Of a stretch of DNA of 62,234 nucleotides, positions 18,582-25,136 are shown piece after piece; within the stretch, counting starts at the first letter, position 1; each line of letters begins with the position of its first letter. Both the position numbers and the translations under genes were made by a program. Under the pieces are notes generated by a model. That model was not told where the DNA came from. It did not search any database and worked only from the letters and a program-made list of their open reading frames with translations. Source of the DNA: an uncultured Clostridia bacterium (lineage in GTDB: Bacteria; Bacillota; Clostridia; Oscillospirales; Acutalibacteraceae); assembly GCA_947369085.1 (NCBI GenBank), contig CANBJR010000012.1:1-62234 (forward strand), in the 5' to 3' direction.

Positions 18582-18676
18582 CCATATTAGAATTAAAAAT
18601 AAAATTTTACATATTTTTTTAAAATTTCGGTAAATAAGCATATTTTTTAGCATAATGAACTGTAAAATGATATTTA

Positions 18677-18880
18677 TTACTTTTTATTAATTCTTCTTGG
18701 ACAATCATTATCACAACATTCTATACAATCAGTTGCAAACAGACAACATATCAAATAATCGCACTCATCACAACAACACATAATTTTTCTTCCAAATTTA
18801 TCAATGTGCTCACCGTTTCCTAAACAATCTTTACCAAAATTTCCCGGCGTTAAACATATATCGCTTACAGCCTTAATCAT
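18677..18880 (-). CDS. Cysteine-rich small protein of unknown function
   Basis: A 67-residue protein with twelve cysteines, among them MCCCDEC, LICC, CIECC and NDCP. The spacing looks like metal or iron-sulfur binding or multiple disulfides, but I recognise no family. It is probably a real gene: GGAGTTG lies eight bases before the ATG, and a near-consensus promoter (18910-18938) is in place. There is no signal peptide, so a cytoplasmic metal-binding role is more likely than a secreted toxin. It is transcribed divergently from a small XRE regulator, which may control it. Ends in the basic tail RRINKK. Confidence 0.65.
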   Translation of the reverse strand: MIKAVSDICLTPGNFGKDCLGNGEHIDKFGRKIMCCCDECDYLICCLFATDCIECCDNDCPRRINKK

Positions 18881-18909
18881 TTTAACAACTCCACTTTATA
18901 GATTATTAC

Positions 18910-18938
18910 ATTATATAATGAGTTAATCTATATGTAAA
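18910..18938 (-). promoter_or_regulatory. Promoter of the Cys-rich small protein gene
   Basis: Minus strand TTTACA (18933-18938), 17-base spacer, TATAAT (18910-18915). Confidence 0.75.
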
Positions 18939-18991
18939 GACATAAAATAAGATACTATCTAATAAATAAATAAGATATGGAGAAATACCTT

Positions 18992-19201
18992 ATGATAAAA
19001 TTAAAAGCGGCTGAGCTGTTAAATAAAAAAGGTAAAACAAAATACTGGCTTTATAAACAAATGGGAATGAGTTATCAGAATTTCAGCAAAATGCTTAATA
19101 ATGAAACGAAATCAATTCAATACAGTAATATAGAAGCTCTTTGCCAAATTCTTGAGTGTACTCCTAATGAGCTTTTTGAATTTATGGAAGATGTAGATTA
19201 A
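18992..19201 (+). CDS. Small Cro/CI-type (XRE family) DNA-binding regulator
   Basis: A 69-residue protein made of one helix-turn-helix domain: KYWLYKQMGMSYQNFSKML is the HTH, followed by SIEALCQILECTPNELFEF-like sequence (actual NIEALCQILECTPNELFEFM) that ends the five-helix fold. Single-domain XRE proteins of this type (YozG/ImmR-like) are common in Firmicutes and act as dimeric repressors. The start at 18992 follows GGAG by nine bases; an ATG at 18977 overlaps that site. It lies divergent to the Cys-rich gene and directly before tRNA-Leu. Confidence 0.82.
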   Translation: MIKLKAAELLNKKGKTKYWLYKQMGMSYQNFSKMLNNETKSIQYSNIEALCQILECTPNELFEFMEDVD

Positions 19202-19218
19202 ATTTATAAAAAATTTAC

Positions 19219-19247
19219 TTGATTTTTTTCTTTTAGTATTGTATAAT
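19219..19247 (+). promoter_or_regulatory. tRNA-Leu promoter
   Basis: TTGATT (19219-19224), 17-base spacer, TATAAT (19242-19247), 13 bases before the tRNA 5' end. Confidence 0.8.
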
Positions 19248-19260
19248 AATTTACGCACTT

Positions 19261-19347
19261 GCCGGTGTGATGGAATTGGCAGACGTGACGGACTCAAAAT
19301 CCGTTGATGGCGACATCGTGTGGGTTCGAGTCCCACCACCGGCACCA
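19261..19347 (+). tRNA. tRNA-Leu, anticodon CAA
   Basis: Class II tRNA of 87 bases including an encoded CCA (19345-19347). The acceptor stem pairs GCCGGTG with CACCGGC, the anticodon stem ACGGA/TCCGT encloses the loop CTCAAAA with anticodon CAA, a long variable arm follows, and the T arm is GTGGG-TTCGAGT-CCCAC. It reads UUG codons. Confidence 0.97.
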
Positions 19348-19348
19348 T

Positions 19349-19397
19349 AACTGGACACCAATTTTGATACAATGGGTATCACGATTGGTGTCCAGTT
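19349..19397 (+). terminator. Terminator after tRNA-Leu
   Basis: A 14-bp stem (19349-19362 with 19384-19397) with a nested GATAC/GTATC stem in the loop and a T-run after it. The loop contains ATTTTGATACAA, which recurs at 20478-20489. Confidence 0.8.
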
Positions 19398-19425
19398 TTT
19401 AAGAAATTAACAAGGAGGTAATCGC

Positions 19426-20358
19426 ATGATTGCAAGCAAGCTGAGACTTGGTGATGAAGTACGCGTTGTTGCGCCATCCAGAAATCTAACAGAAGTGAGA
19501 CAGGATGTGCATCATCATGCGGTTGACTTCTGGCGCAAAGAAGGGTTTAATATTACCTTTTCCAAGAACAGCCGAGAGATTGGAAAGTTCCATTCCTCCA
19601 GTATCGCATCACGGATTGAGGACATCCATGAAGCATTTTCCGACCCAAATGTAAAGATGGTCATTACCTGTCTGGGCGGCTTTAATTGCAATCAGCTCCT
19701 GCGTCATCTTGACTATGATCTGATTGCGAAGAATCCAAAGATCCTTTGCGGATTTTCTGATATCACTGTCCTGCATAATGCTGTCTATGCCAAAACAGGG
19801 CTTGTCACTTACCATGGTCCACACTATGGCACATTCGCCTTCGATCGAGAAGCTGAATACACCCGCAAAGCATTTTTCGATTGTGTGATGAAAGATACTC
19901 CCATCATGGTTACACCCTCTGAAACGGCGGCGAAATATCACACCATCCAAGAAGGTACTTGTGAGGGGACAATCATCGGCGGCAATCTTTGTACGTTGAA
20001 TCTGCTGCAAGGAACCCCATATATGCCCGACATCCGTAATAAGGTGCTGTTTCTGGAAGATGACAATATCATGGGCGACTATTTCTGCTATGAGTTTGAC
20101 CGCAATCTGGAATCGCTTTTGCAGATCGAGGGTGCGGACACAATCAAAGGCATTGTCTTTGGACGGTTCGATGATAGTTGTGGATTGATTGTTGAAACCA
20201 TCGCAGACATTATCCAGGATAAAGTGCCAGCCAACATCCCTGTGATCTTTGGGGCAGATTTCGGTCATGTTTTTCCAATGATTACATTTCCAATCGGAGG
20301 CACTGTGAGAATCCAGGCAAACAAAAATATGGCTGAGATTTCTATTTTAAGCCACTGA
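19426..20358 (+). CDS. S66 peptidase: LD-carboxypeptidase / microcin C immunity MccF-like
   Basis: A 310-residue S66 serine peptidase. The nucleophile is the Ser in CGFSDIT near residue 108; ITCLGGFNCNQLL and TYHGPHYG are the oxyanion and N-domain signatures; LFLEDDN carries the catalytic Glu and GHVFPMITFPIGG the catalytic His. Family roles are cleavage of L,D-bonds in recycled murein peptides (LdcA) or of toxic aminoacyl-nucleotides (MccF); GNAT-like MccE is not nearby. AAGGAGGT lies seven bases before the ATG. Codon use and base composition are visibly more GC-rich than the neighbours, and the gene sits right after a tRNA gene between two 12-base direct repeats, which suggests acquisition. 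Confidence 0.88.
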   Translation: MIASKLRLGDEVRVVAPSRNLTEVRQDVHHHAVDFWRKEGFNITFSKNSREIGKFHSSSIASRIEDIHEAFSDPNVKMVITCLGGFNCNQLLRHLDYDLIAKNPKILCGFSDITVLHNAVYAKTGLVTYHGPHYGTFAFDREAEYTRKAFFDCVMKDTPIMVTPSETAAKYHTIQEGTCEGTIIGGNLCTLNLLQGTPYMPDIRNKVLFLEDDNIMGDYFCYEFDRNLESLLQIEGADTIKGIVFGRFDDSCGLIVETIADIIQDKVPANIPVIFGADFGHVFPMITFPIGGTVRIQANKNMAEISILSH

Positions 20359-20469
20359 ACACTGTGGTATGCGAATGGGTGTGCACCTTTTAATTATTCC
20401 CAAACCATTTATCAAAAGGTCAGTTTGGGTGTGCGGTTGGCATCAAAACAAGTCACTACTTTCAAATAA

Positions 20470-20500
20470 TACAACCGATTTTGATACAAGGTCGGTTGTA
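20470..20500 (+). terminator. Terminator of the S66 peptidase gene
   Basis: Stem TACAACCGA (20470-20478) with TCGGTTGTA (20492-20500), then TTTCTTTTT. Its loop shares ATTTTGATACAA with the hairpin at 19349. Confidence 0.7.
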
Positions 20501-20565
20501 TTTCTTTTTGCATTAGAATCCCTTGTTTCAAGGGGGTTCTATGATTTTAGGGATAAAATTCAATA

Positions 20566-20591
20566 ACCGCTGTGAGAACTTTCACGGCGGT
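20566..20591 (+). terminator. Rho-independent terminator, orphan
   Basis: Stem ACCGCTGTGA/TCACGGCGGT (one G-U) with a 6-base loop, followed by CTTTTTGCTTTTT. There is no intact gene immediately before it on the plus strand; it may belong to lost DNA. Confidence 0.65.
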
Positions 20592-20799
20592 CTTTTTGCT
20601 TTTTCGGCGGTTTCAGACATTTCTGAAATTACATTTTGAGTAATTTAACTTTTTTCGTGTGAAAGGCAGGCGAACAGGAGCAGATTATTGATACCATTCA
20701 CCGCCACACGAAAGGTAGGTCGGTTGAAATGTTCATAAATACAATATATAATAGTAAAAAGCGGTTAAATAAATCGAAGTTTTGGATGGTGAATGATAT

Positions 20800-21180
20800 A
20801 TGGGTATAATGGGATTAAGCTGTATTTTTCCTGTTCCCAATATAAAGAAAACTGCGGAATTTTATGTGTCAAAATTAGAATTTAGTGCAGTTGAATATTT
20901 GGAATGTAAGGAACCTCATATTTGTCTTTATAAAGACAGTGTTGAAATTATTTTACTACAATCGAATACGGATAAAGTATTGCCCAATCGTAAATTATAC
21001 GGATATGGCTACGATGCGTATTTATATACAGAAAATCAGAAATCACTTGAAAAAGAGTTCATTGAAAAGGGCGTAAAAATTATTAACTCTTTGAATATAA
21101 CTGACTATCAAAACAGTGAGTTAGTTGTTGAAGATTTAGACGGTCGCTGGCTTGCTTTTGGATTGAAAATAAAGAACTAA
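20800..21180 (+). CDS. VOC superfamily (glyoxalase/bleomycin-resistance fold) protein
   Basis: A 126-residue protein with the vicinal oxygen chelate paired beta-alpha-beta-beta-beta modules: VPNIKKTAEFYVSKLEFSAV opens the first module and SLEKEFIEKGVKI with VVEDLDGRWLAFGLK forms the second. The usual metal-ligand histidines are not clearly kept (the second module has no canonical His/Glu pair), so it may be a binding protein of the bleomycin-resistance kind rather than a metalloenzyme. A weak GGTGA site precedes the ATG. Stands alone; function unassigned. Confidence 0.75.
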   Translation: MGIMGLSCIFPVPNIKKTAEFYVSKLEFSAVEYLECKEPHICLYKDSVEIILLQSNTDKVLPNRKLYGYGYDAYLYTENQKSLEKEFIEKGVKIINSLNITDYQNSELVVEDLDGRWLAFGLKIKN

Positions 21181-21375
21181 TCCAACCTTTGGTTTATTGA
21201 ACAAAACAACTTAAAAATGCGTTTTTCAGATTTACGTCTTTTTTACCCAGTACGTCCTTGTACCAATTTCAGTAATCTTTACTAAATAAGGCAACTGATA
21301 TTAATACAAAGAGTTTGAAAATCTTATAACTTCATGATACAATTAAAACGATAAATCGGAATTTGGAGTTTAGTT

Positions 21376-22038
21376 ATGTTTGAGGATATTTTTAATAGGA
21401 AAAAGTGTAATTTTAAAAGAATATCTGCTTATGGGTTCATTATAAAAGACGGAAAAAGAATATATGAAACAAACATAATTGATGGTACCTTCAAGCTCTT
21501 TGTCCTTATAGCGGAAAATGGAAATGTGGATACTAATTTGATTGAGATTGAAAATAGTGAGCCATATGTACTGTACAAAACAAATGCTACGGGCGCTTAT
21601 GTTGGAAAAGTCAGATCAGCAGTTGAAGCCGTACTAATAGATATTGCCAATAACTGTTATGATACATCAGTTTTCAAAACAAATCAGGCGCAAATGGCAA
21701 TAGAATACGTTCGTAAAAAATATGGTGATGAGCCGGAATTTTTATGGACGAAATCTCCGAATAACGCAGTGTTGAGAAGAAAAGACAGTCGAAAGTGGTA
21801 CGCCGCAATTTTGACGGTAAGCGGAAGGAAAATAGGTCTTAACACTGATAAAATCGTGGAAATTATAGATCTGCGTATGAAAGCGGACGATAGAGATAAT
21901 ATATTATCCAGAGAACATTACTACCCCGGCTGGCACATGAACAAAAAAAGTTGGTATACACTTGTTCTTGATGATTGTGTTGCGGACGAGGAAATAAAAC
22001 TTCGAATAATAGAAAGTTATGAATTGGCAAGAAAATAA
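21376..22038 (+). CDS. MmcQ/YjbR family protein (double-wing DNA-binding fold)
   Basis: A 220-residue protein. The C-terminal half (about residues 105-218) is the YjbR/MmcQ domain (CyaY-like fold): MAIEYVRKKYGDEPEFLW, then YAAILTV, EIIDLRM, and the diagnostic YYPGWHMNKKSWYTLVLDD followed by VADEEIKLRIIESYELARK. The N-terminal half is an additional domain found in many Firmicute members. The molecular role is unknown; DNA binding has been proposed from structure. GGAG lies nine bases before the ATG; the gene has its own terminator at 22134. Confidence 0.85.
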   Translation: MFEDIFNRKKCNFKRISAYGFIIKDGKRIYETNIIDGTFKLFVLIAENGNVDTNLIEIENSEPYVLYKTNATGAYVGKVRSAVEAVLIDIANNCYDTSVFKTNQAQMAIEYVRKKYGDEPEFLWTKSPNNAVLRRKDSRKWYAAILTVSGRKIGLNTDKIVEIIDLRMKADDRDNILSREHYYPGWHMNKKSWYTLVLDDCVADEEIKLRIIESYELARK

Positions 22039-22133
22039 AAATCATATTTTATGGGACTTTGGAAATTTCTGGTTTATAGAACTAAACAGTATAATGACAT
22101 TTCAGCTCTTTTGATTTCGTATGTCTTTACCTA

Positions 22134-22174
22134 AAAACTCCCCAATTTGTTTTGAGAACAAATTGAGGAGTTTT
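22134..22174. terminator. Bidirectional terminator between the YjbR-family gene and the AraC gene
   Basis: 18-bp stem with one mismatch (22134-22151 and 22157-22174), 5-base loop, A-rich left end and T-rich right end. Confidence 0.85.
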
Positions 22175-22243
22175 CGTTAAGTACATTTCATACGTGAAGT
22201 TACTTTGTAGTTTATTGCACACAAAAATCTATCAAAATCATAT

Positions 22244-23098
22244 TTATTTCTTAATCGGAATCCAAATTTCGCTTTTATAGTCGGATGACATATTATCGCA
22301 AATTGTGTAATACTCGATTTCAGGGATTTCAGCGTGCTTGTAACCTGAATTTGGCAGCCACTCAGAATATATCCTGCCCCAGATATCCTGCATTCTGTTC
22401 GGCAACGGTCTGAGAGGACCGATAACTTCAAAAATTGCCCAGCTTGATTTTGGAATTGTTATCTCCTCAAAGCCTTCAGGACAAGAGCTGTCGCTCATTG
22501 TGCCAATCCAATAATCAAAACCGTTGTTGTACATATCGGCACAAAGTCCGACAAGGCATTGCTCAGATGCAATCTCTAAAAGTTTTTTGCACTTTTCTTC
22601 GGGAAATTCATCCCACATTTTCGGGATTTCTTTAAACTGTTGATTGTTCACAGTTGAAAACCATTTTTTAACTCCGATTACTTTTATCGGTTGTTTTTCT
22701 TCAATTCTGTAGTTCATAGCAGTGACTCCTTTTATTGATAATACAAAGGTGATTTTTCCGTATGACTTGAGCACCGCATTGCCGTTTCGCGCCTTTGTCG
22801 GCGTTACGCCATGAAGTGCTTTGAACGCTCTACCGAAAGCATCGGGAGAATTGTAGCCGTATTTCAGCGCAATATCCGTAACACTCTCTTTACTGTTAAG
22901 AAGATCAAAAGCTGCAAGGGTTAACCTTCTGCGCCGTATGTATTCGGAAATTGAAACGTCGGTTATCGACATAAACATTCTCTGAAGATACCACTGCGAA
23001 CAGCATGCTGCTTTTGACAAATCGGACATTTTAATTTCATACATCAAATTCTCTTCAATATATTCAATTGCGTTGTTCATACTTGTGAGCATATCCAC
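22244..23098 (-). CDS. AraC family regulator with C-terminal GyrI-like effector-binding domain
   Basis: A 284-residue regulator. Residues 1-105 form the AraC double HTH: MNNAIEYIEENLMYEIKMSD, ACCSQWYLQRMF, then VTDIALKYGYNSPDAFGRAF and KALHGVTPTKAR. Residues 130-284 form a GyrI-like/SOUL small-molecule binding domain (EFPEEKCKKL, GFDYWIGTM, GFEEITIPKSSWAIFEVIGP, EIEYYTICDN), the layout of Rob/BmrR-type drug sensors. I choose a GTG start at 23098, because GAGGTGA lies six bases upstream and the N-terminus then reads MDMLTSMNNA as in relatives. No transporter is adjacent, so the target is open. Confidence 0.86.
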   Translation of the reverse strand: MDMLTSMNNAIEYIEENLMYEIKMSDLSKAACCSQWYLQRMFMSITDVSISEYIRRRRLTLAAFDLLNSKESVTDIALKYGYNSPDAFGRAFKALHGVTPTKARNGNAVLKSYGKITFVLSIKGVTAMNYRIEEKQPIKVIGVKKWFSTVNNQQFKEIPKMWDEFPEEKCKKLLEIASEQCLVGLCADMYNNGFDYWIGTMSDSSCPEGFEEITIPKSSWAIFEVIGPLRPLPNRMQDIWGRIYSEWLPNSGYKHAEIPEIEYYTICDNMSSDYKSEIWIPIKK

Positions 23099-23238
23099 GT
23101 TTATCACCTCAAGTTTATTTTATCATCATATAATAAAAATTACCCTGCATTTTTTGTAATATAGTGCAGGATATTATTAATATAGCAAAAGTAATAAGAC
23201 TTATCAATATTTTATTTTTCTTGATTCATAGTTTTTCT

Positions 23239-23274
23239 TATAATATATTTAAAATATTTCTTTTAAATATATTA
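23239..23274 (+). promoter_or_regulatory. pyrB upstream region: -10 box overlapping an AT-only palindrome
   Basis: TATAAT at 23239-23244 and a perfect 14-bp inverted repeat (23241-23254 with 23261-23274, 6-base loop). The -35 match is weak. The palindrome may be an operator; no PyrR-type attenuator terminator is seen before pyrB. Confidence 0.4.
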
Positions 23275-23327
23275 AAATTGTGCTTATTTTTGGTAAAATA
23301 AAAAAAATCAATGAAAGCTGTGGTTTT

Positions 23328-24395
23328 ATGACTAACAAAAATTTGATTGACCTTGAAGCTATGTCACCCGAACAAATTGACAAAATAATCAGAAAAGCAA
23401 AGAAAATTATGCAAAGTCCTGCTGATTACAGGCATGCGTGCGACGGAAAAATTCTTGCAACGCTTTTCTATGAGCCGAGCACAAGAACTCAAATGTCATT
23501 TCAGACCGCTATGTTAAAACTAGGCGGTCGTACTATAGGATTTGACAACCCGATGAATTCTTCGGTTGCAAAGGGTGAAAGTCTGAAAGATACCATTAAG
23601 ATTATAAGCGGTTATGCTGATATAATCGCAATAAGACATCCTGTTGAGGGCACTGCTATGGCGTCTTCCCTGTATGCTGACGTACCCGTCATCAACTGCG
23701 GTGACGGAGGTCACCTCCACCCAACGCAGACTTTGACTGATATTGTGACTTTGAGCTGTGAAAAAGGCAGGCTTGATAATCTTAAAATCGGCGTTTGCGG
23801 CGACCTGCTTAACGGAAGAACTGTTCATTCGCTGATTAAAACTCTTGCTAAATATGAAAACAACTCATTCGTTCTTATTTCTACAAAAGAATTAAGCGTG
23901 CCGCTTTACATTATTGACATTCTCAATAAAAACGGCTGTAAGTATGAAATTTCTCATAGCCTTGCCGACGCAATTTCTGACCTTGACGTGCTTTATATGA
24001 CAAGAATACAGCGTGAACGTTTTAAAAATGATGAAGAATACGAAGCACAAAAGAATGTTTTTGTACTTGACAGTGAAAAACTCAACAAAGCAAAAGAAGA
24101 TATGATTATTCTTCATCCTCTGCCAAGAGTTAATGAAATTACAGTTGACATTGACGATGATCCGAGAGCGCTGTACTTTAAGCAGGCTCAATACGGAATG
24201 TTCGGCAGAATGGCGCTTATTCTTTTACTTTTGCAGGACGAGGATTTTACTATCGCCTCAAGAGAAACAAAGGTAATTGAATGCAGATGCACCAACCCGA
24301 AGTGCATAACACAGACAGAAGAATATCTTCCTAACCTGAGCTATGAAAAATTGGGAATGACAATGTGCGATTTCTGCGACAAACGAATTGATTGA
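23328..24395 (+). CDS. pyrB: Aspartate carbamoyltransferase with fused PyrI-type zinc domain
   Basis: A 355-residue enzyme condensing carbamoyl phosphate and aspartate, the committed step of pyrimidine synthesis. Residues about 1-305 are the catalytic chain: FYEPSTRTQMSFQTAMLKLG binds carbamoyl phosphate, HPTQTLTD and ILHPLPRVNEI are standard, and LYFKQAQYGMFGRMALI closes the chain. The last 50 residues add CRCTNPKCITQTEEYLPNLS and MTMCDFCDKR, the four-cysteine zinc module of the regulatory chain PyrI, without PyrI's N-terminal nucleotide-binding domain. So the protein may assemble like holoenzyme but lack CTP feedback. ATG at 23328 is chosen; the longer GTG start at 23280 would need the palindrome region to be coding. 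Confidence 0.93.
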   Translation: MTNKNLIDLEAMSPEQIDKIIRKAKKIMQSPADYRHACDGKILATLFYEPSTRTQMSFQTAMLKLGGRTIGFDNPMNSSVAKGESLKDTIKIISGYADIIAIRHPVEGTAMASSLYADVPVINCGDGGHLHPTQTLTDIVTLSCEKGRLDNLKIGVCGDLLNGRTVHSLIKTLAKYENNSFVLISTKELSVPLYIIDILNKNGCKYEISHSLADAISDLDVLYMTRIQRERFKNDEEYEAQKNVFVLDSEKLNKAKEDMIILHPLPRVNEITVDIDDDPRALYFKQAQYGMFGRMALILLLLQDEDFTIASRETKVIECRCTNPKCITQTEEYLPNLSYEKLGMTMCDFCDKRID

Positions 24396-24405
24396 GGAGA
24401 AACTT

Positions 24406-25017
24406 ATGAATAAAAAAACATCACAAAAAAAGAACATCTTTAACAAAGAAAAAAGTGCCGCAAGCACAGCTATTATTGCCTCTCTCGCCTATCTCGTTTT
24501 AGGTTTTATTATGATGTTATTCCCTTCATCAATCAGTAATGTGCTTTGCTATACACTGGGTATTGTGCTGACGGTTTACGGTTTATTCAATATAATTTCA
24601 TTTTTCCTGAACAAGGAACACAATTTATATTTTGAACTAATTGTTGGTGTTGTTGCCACTGCTTTTGGAATTTTCACTCTGTTTTCTCCTCAATTGATTG
24701 TAAATATAATTTTCGTTACCATAGGAATTATCATAATTATAGACAGTCTTATGGATATCAAACATTCCTTTCAGCTTAAAGCGCTTGGTATGAAATACTG
24801 GTGGGTATGTTCTGCGGTTTCGGTTTCAGTAATAATTCTGGGATTGTGCACAATCTTCTTTCCCGGTTTTTTCGGCGATTTTTTAATTTTCCTTTTAGGA
24901 ATTATAATGATTTATGAGGGCATTTCGGGACTTTCAATAATCGGGTTCTTCAGTCATTATTCAAAAAAGTGTAAAAACGATAAGATGATTGACGCTGATG
25001 CGACCGATATTAATTAA
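24406..25017 (+). CDS. DUF308/HdeD-like membrane protein
   Basis: A 203-residue protein with a basic N-terminus and six hydrophobic segments arranged as pairs (YLVLGFIMMLFPSSIS, YTLGIVLTVYGLFNIISF, LIVGVVATAFGIFTLF, NIIFVTIGIIIIIDSLMD and so on), the pattern of DUF308/HdeD family integral membrane proteins. HdeD in enterobacteria is linked to acid resistance; the role in Firmicutes is unknown. GAGGAG lies seven bases before the chosen ATG at 24406, which makes the ten-base gap after pyrB part of one operon. Confidence 0.78.
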   Translation: MNKKTSQKKNIFNKEKSAASTAIIASLAYLVLGFIMMLFPSSISNVLCYTLGIVLTVYGLFNIISFFLNKEHNLYFELIVGVVATAFGIFTLFSPQLIVNIIFVTIGIIIIIDSLMDIKHSFQLKALGMKYWWVCSAVSVSVIILGLCTIFFPGFFGDFLIFLLGIIMIYEGISGLSIIGFFSHYSKKCKNDKMIDADATDIN

Positions 25018-25027
25018 ACTTACATTG

Positions 25028-25057
25028 AAAAATCACTCTGAATTCAGGGTGATTTTT
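25028..25057 (+). terminator. Terminator after the DUF308 gene
   Basis: Near-perfect palindrome (25028-25057, one G-U pair, very short loop) followed by ATTTTTAATT. Confidence 0.75.
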
Positions 25058-25077
25058 ATTTTTAATTAAAAAAACCA

Positions 25078-25106
25078 TTGACTAAATTTTATAAATTTTT
25101 TATAAT
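25078..25106 (+). promoter_or_regulatory. Amylase gene promoter
   Basis: TTGACT (25078-25083), 17-base spacer, TATAAT (25101-25106), about 30 bases before the start codon. Confidence 0.82.
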
Positions 25107-25136
25107 ATTACATATACATAGAAAGGAGTTTTTTAC

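Larger units (their letters stand above)
20359..20799. other. Stretch with two terminator hairpins and possible gene debris
   Basis: About 440 bases without a clear gene. It has a 9-bp stem at 20470-20500 followed by a T-run, probably the terminator of the S66 gene, and a second terminator at 20566-20591. From about 20670 to 20805 one frame reads GEQEQIIDTIHRHTKGRSVE and onward without a start codon or ribosome site, possibly the remains of a coding sequence; I recognise no family in it. Confidence 0.5.

Noticed and set aside
18490..18600. Guanine riboswitch before purC
   Set aside because: The leader is too short and the conserved loop-loop and junction sequences are missing.
19609..20268. 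Open frame of 219 codons antisense to the S66 peptidase gene
   Set aside because: The sense strand has all S66 catalytic motifs and an ideal ribosome site.
20369..20566. 65-codon open frame after the S66 gene
   Set aside because: It crosses the terminator hairpin at 20470-20500, has no ribosome site and no recognisable motif.
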